DNA of 6,959 nucleotides from Spirochaetota bacterium (GTDB lineage Bacteria > Spirochaetota > Spirochaetia > DSM-27196 > PWMO01), in contig JAAAOH010000342.1 of NCBI GenBank assembly GCA_009908925.1, positions 1-6,959 of the forward strand, read 5' to 3'. The stretch's first letter is position 1, and every line of letters begins with the position of its first letter. The position numbers and the translations under genes were made by a program. Below are positions 5,119 through 6,959 of this stretch, one piece after another. The notes beneath the pieces were generated by a model that was not told the DNA's origin, ran no database searches, and saw only the letters and a program-made list of their open reading frames with translations.

Positions 5119-6279
5119 GTGACCACGGTCTACCGCCGCCTGCAGCAGCGCCTCGACGAGCTCCCGGTACCCTTTCCGGCAAGCGAAACCGGCTCCGAGG
5201 TGCGTCTTCTCAAGGCGCTGTTCTCCGAGCGGGAGGCGGAGGTTGCCGTTCACCTCTCTGCGGTACCCGAGCCGGTGGAAACCATCCACCGGCGGGTTCT
5301 CCACCTCGTTGCCGACCGCCGGGCCCTCTCCGCCATGCTCGAGGCGCTTGCCGCGCGGGGCGCGATCAACAGCACCGGCCCTCTCGGGCCACGCCGCCCC
5401 GGTCCGGGGAGCCTCGAGCGGCGCTACGGACTTGCACCGCTGGTGGTGGGGATGTTCGAGTTTCAGGTGGACAAGCTGACGCCTCAGTTCGTTCGCGATT
5501 TTCATGATTACAGCGACCACGGTTTCAGGGAGGTTGTCGTCGGCGGGCCCACCCCGCAGCTGCGAACGGTGCCGGTGGGCGCGGCGATCAGCGGGACACG
5601 GGCGGTCGGCTCCTATGACGATATCCGCGCCTACGTCACGAACTCGCCGGGTCCGTTCGCCGTCATGAACTGCGTCTGCCGTCAGAGCGCCGAGCTCGTC
5701 GGGGAGGCCTGCACCACGAGCTCGACCCACGAGACCTGCCTCACCGTTGGGAGCGCCGCGGCCTCCACCGTTATGGGTGGCGCATCGCGCCGCATCACCC
5801 GCGATGAGGTTATCGCGATCCTCGACCGCGCGGAGCGCGAGGGGCACGTGCTGCAGCCCCAGAACTCACGGGAGCCTGCGTTCATCTGTTGCTGCTGCCG
5901 CGACTGCTGCGAGGTGCTGCGCAATGCTCGAAAGCTGCCGCGCCCCTCCGATGCGATCCCGACGACGCATCGTGCCGTGATCGACTCGCGGGCCTGTACC
6001 ACATGCGGCGCATGCGTGACACGCTGTCCCATGGAGGCGATCGAGCTTGCCGGGGAGGCAGCACAGTCGGGCGCCCGGGTGATGGAGGATCGGTGCATCG
6101 GCTGCGGTGTGTGCGTGGCGACATGTCCCACCGACGCGATTCGACTCGAGCGACGGGATGATGCGCGCAAACCGCCGAGGACTACCGATGCCATGTATCT
6201 GAGGATGTTTCGGGATCGCTTCGGCCTTTTCGGGGTTGCCCGGGCGGGCCTGCGGCAGCTCCTGCGTCGGAAGGTATGA
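5119..6279 (+). CDS. Ferredoxin-domain [4Fe-4S] protein with extra cysteine clusters
   Basis: This 386-residue protein ends in two classical [4Fe-4S] motifs: C293-x2-C296-x2-C299-x3-C303-P and C326-x2-C329-x2-C332-x3-C336-P. Upstream lie a cluster C185-x-C187 with C198 and C207, and a dense group of four consecutive cysteines 257-260 plus C263-C264. These may bind further metal centres. The N-terminal ~90 residues are helical (LLKALFSEREAEVAVHL, 30-46) and look like a winged-helix or docking domain, as in a conserved family of uncharacterised 4Fe-4S proteins of anaerobes. There is no signal peptide or membrane helix; the basic C-terminal end (about 361-386) is predicted cytosolic. It is probably an electron-transfer protein with unknown partners. 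The GTG at 5119 gives the expected N-terminus, but the only AGGAG overlaps the start codon (5115-5119), so initiation is unusual or the start is slightly misplaced. It follows the methyltransferase by 89 bases and converges with hypB, 13 bases away. Confidence 0.82.
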   Translation: MTTVYRRLQQRLDELPVPFPASETGSEVRLLKALFSEREAEVAVHLSAVPEPVETIHRRVLHLVADRRALSAMLEALAARGAINSTGPLGPRRPGPGSLERRYGLAPLVVGMFEFQVDKLTPQFVRDFHDYSDHGFREVVVGGPTPQLRTVPVGAAISGTRAVGSYDDIRAYVTNSPGPFAVMNCVCRQSAELVGEACTTSSTHETCLTVGSAAASTVMGGASRRITRDEVIAILDRAEREGHVLQPQNSREPAFICCCCRDCCEVLRNARKLPRPSDAIPTTHRAVIDSRACTTCGACVTRCPMEAIELAGEAAQSGARVMEDRCIGCGVCVATCPTDAIRLERRDDARKPPRTTDAMYLRMFRDRFGLFGVARAGLRQLLRRKV

Positions 6280-6292
6280 CCCGGCGTGCGCC

Positions 6293-6959
6293 TCAGCCCG
6301 CCGCCGGCACCTCCGAGTCGATTCTCTCTTCGAGCCACGCCACCCACGCATCGATCCCGTTGGCGGTTTTGCACGATACCGGGAAGATCGGTGCCCGGCG
6401 GTTGAGGGTTCGCACGCGCTCTGAGAAGGCATCGAGGTCGAAATCTGCGACGGTACGGTAGTCGAGCTTGTTGAGGATGACGGCGTCCGCGTAGCGGAAC
6501 ATGACGGGATACTTCAGCGGTTTGTCGTCTCCCTCGGGGACGCTGAGAATGGCGACGTTGAGGTGGGCGCCGGTCGCCGACTGCGCTGTGCAGATGAGGT
6601 TGCCGACGTTCTCGAGAAACAGAAGGTCCGTCGCCTCGAGGTCGAGCTCCCCGAGGGCAGCAGCGGCCATGCGCGCGTCGACGTGGCAGTAACCGCCGGT
6701 CTCGAGTTGCACAGCCGGCAGCCCGACCGCAGTAATCTTGTCCGCATCGACGGTGGAATCGAGGTCCGCCTCGATGACGGCGATCCGACGCCGCTCGCGG
6801 ACCCGCTCGATCGTTGCGAGGATGAGGCTCGTTTTTCCGGCGCCGGGTGAGGCCATCACGTTGACCATGTAGCATCCAAGCTCTGTCAGGCGTGCGCGCA
6901 CGCTCTGTGCCTCGGCTCTGTTTTCGGAGAGGATCTCTTCGCGTATCTGTACGACCCGT
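6293..6959 (-). CDS. hypB: Hydrogenase/urease-type nickel incorporation GTPase HypB (5'-truncated by window edge)
   Basis: HypB is a cytosolic GTPase that, with HypA, delivers nickel to [NiFe]-hydrogenase maturation. 221 residues are visible and the frame runs off the window, so the start is outside. In visible numbering: P-loop ASPGAGKTS (36-44) preceded by an MVNVM strand; switch region EADLDSTVDADKI (about 64-76); metal-site segment ETGGYCHVDA (about 86-95), keeping the family Cys-His pair; LLFLENVGNLIC (about 112-123); SVPEGDDKPLKYP (about 138-150); guanine-specificity NKLD (about 162-165); and the late VSCKTANGIDAW. All are HypB hallmarks in order. The visible N-terminal helix (QIREEILSENR) also matches HypB, so the in-frame GTG at 6901 is not the start. 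Whether a His-rich or CxxCGC metal-binding N-terminus exists cannot be seen. No hydrogenase structural gene is in this window; related hyp genes may lie beyond the right edge, upstream of this gene. Confidence 0.93.
   Translation of the reverse strand, partial: RVVQIREEILSENRAEAQSVRARLTELGCYMVNVMASPGAGKTSLILATIERVRERRRIAVIEADLDSTVDADKITAVGLPAVQLETGGYCHVDARMAAAALGELDLEATDLLFLENVGNLICTAQSATGAHLNVAILSVPEGDDKPLKYPVMFRYADAVILNKLDYRTVADFDLDAFSERVRTLNRRAPIFPVSCKTANGIDAWVAWLEERIDSEVPAAG

Noticed and set aside
4639..5847. 402-residue open frame on the minus strand
   Set aside because: It lies antisense to the methyltransferase and Fe-S genes, is Arg/Ala/Gly-biased with no family motif, and has no ribosome binding site. 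Such frames are expected in DNA of high GC content.
5682..6875. 397-residue open frame on the minus strand
   Set aside because: It overlaps the Fe-S gene antisense and hypB in another frame. Both real genes have full family motifs, and this translation shows only Arg-rich low-complexity sequence.

Overview
This is a high-GC bacterial chromosomal window. Genes are dense, several start with GTG, and Shine-Dalgarno sites of the GGAGG type precede some genes. The end of the window carries a HypB-type GTPase and a ferredoxin-like protein with many cysteines, so the host probably has an anaerobic or hydrogen-linked metabolism. A spirochaete or deltaproteobacterium-like organism would fit, but the sequence alone does not fix the taxon. 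I see no tRNA, rRNA, CRISPR array, insertion sequence or phage gene.

Layout: (1) Bases 94-860, minus strand: a probable two-gene operon of an unrecognised 114-residue protein followed by a RidA-family protein that lacks the usual catalytic arginine. (2) Bases 1037-5029: a specialised-metabolite block. It holds a group A flavin monooxygenase (plus), a UbiE/MenG-type methyltransferase (minus), a type III polyketide synthase (plus) and a SAM methyltransferase (plus) whose start overlaps the synthase stop. (3) Bases 5119-6279, plus strand: a 386-residue protein with two [4Fe-4S] ferredoxin motifs and two further cysteine clusters. (4) Bases 6293-6959, minus strand: HypB, cut by the window edge at its N-terminus.

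The central block has the same kinds of enzyme as known phenolic-lipid pathways such as Streptomyces srsABC: a type III synthase makes an alkylresorcinol or alkylpyrone, a methyltransferase caps it, and a flavoprotein hydroxylates the ring toward a hydroquinone/quinone. A UbiE-like C-methyltransferase inside the block raises the possibility that the product is a ubiquinone- or menaquinone-like redox lipid built by polyketide chemistry. That is inference: the UbiE-like gene could equally be the housekeeping menaquinone methyltransferase. The gene families are recognised from motifs; the product, substrates and physiological role are not shown by the sequence.
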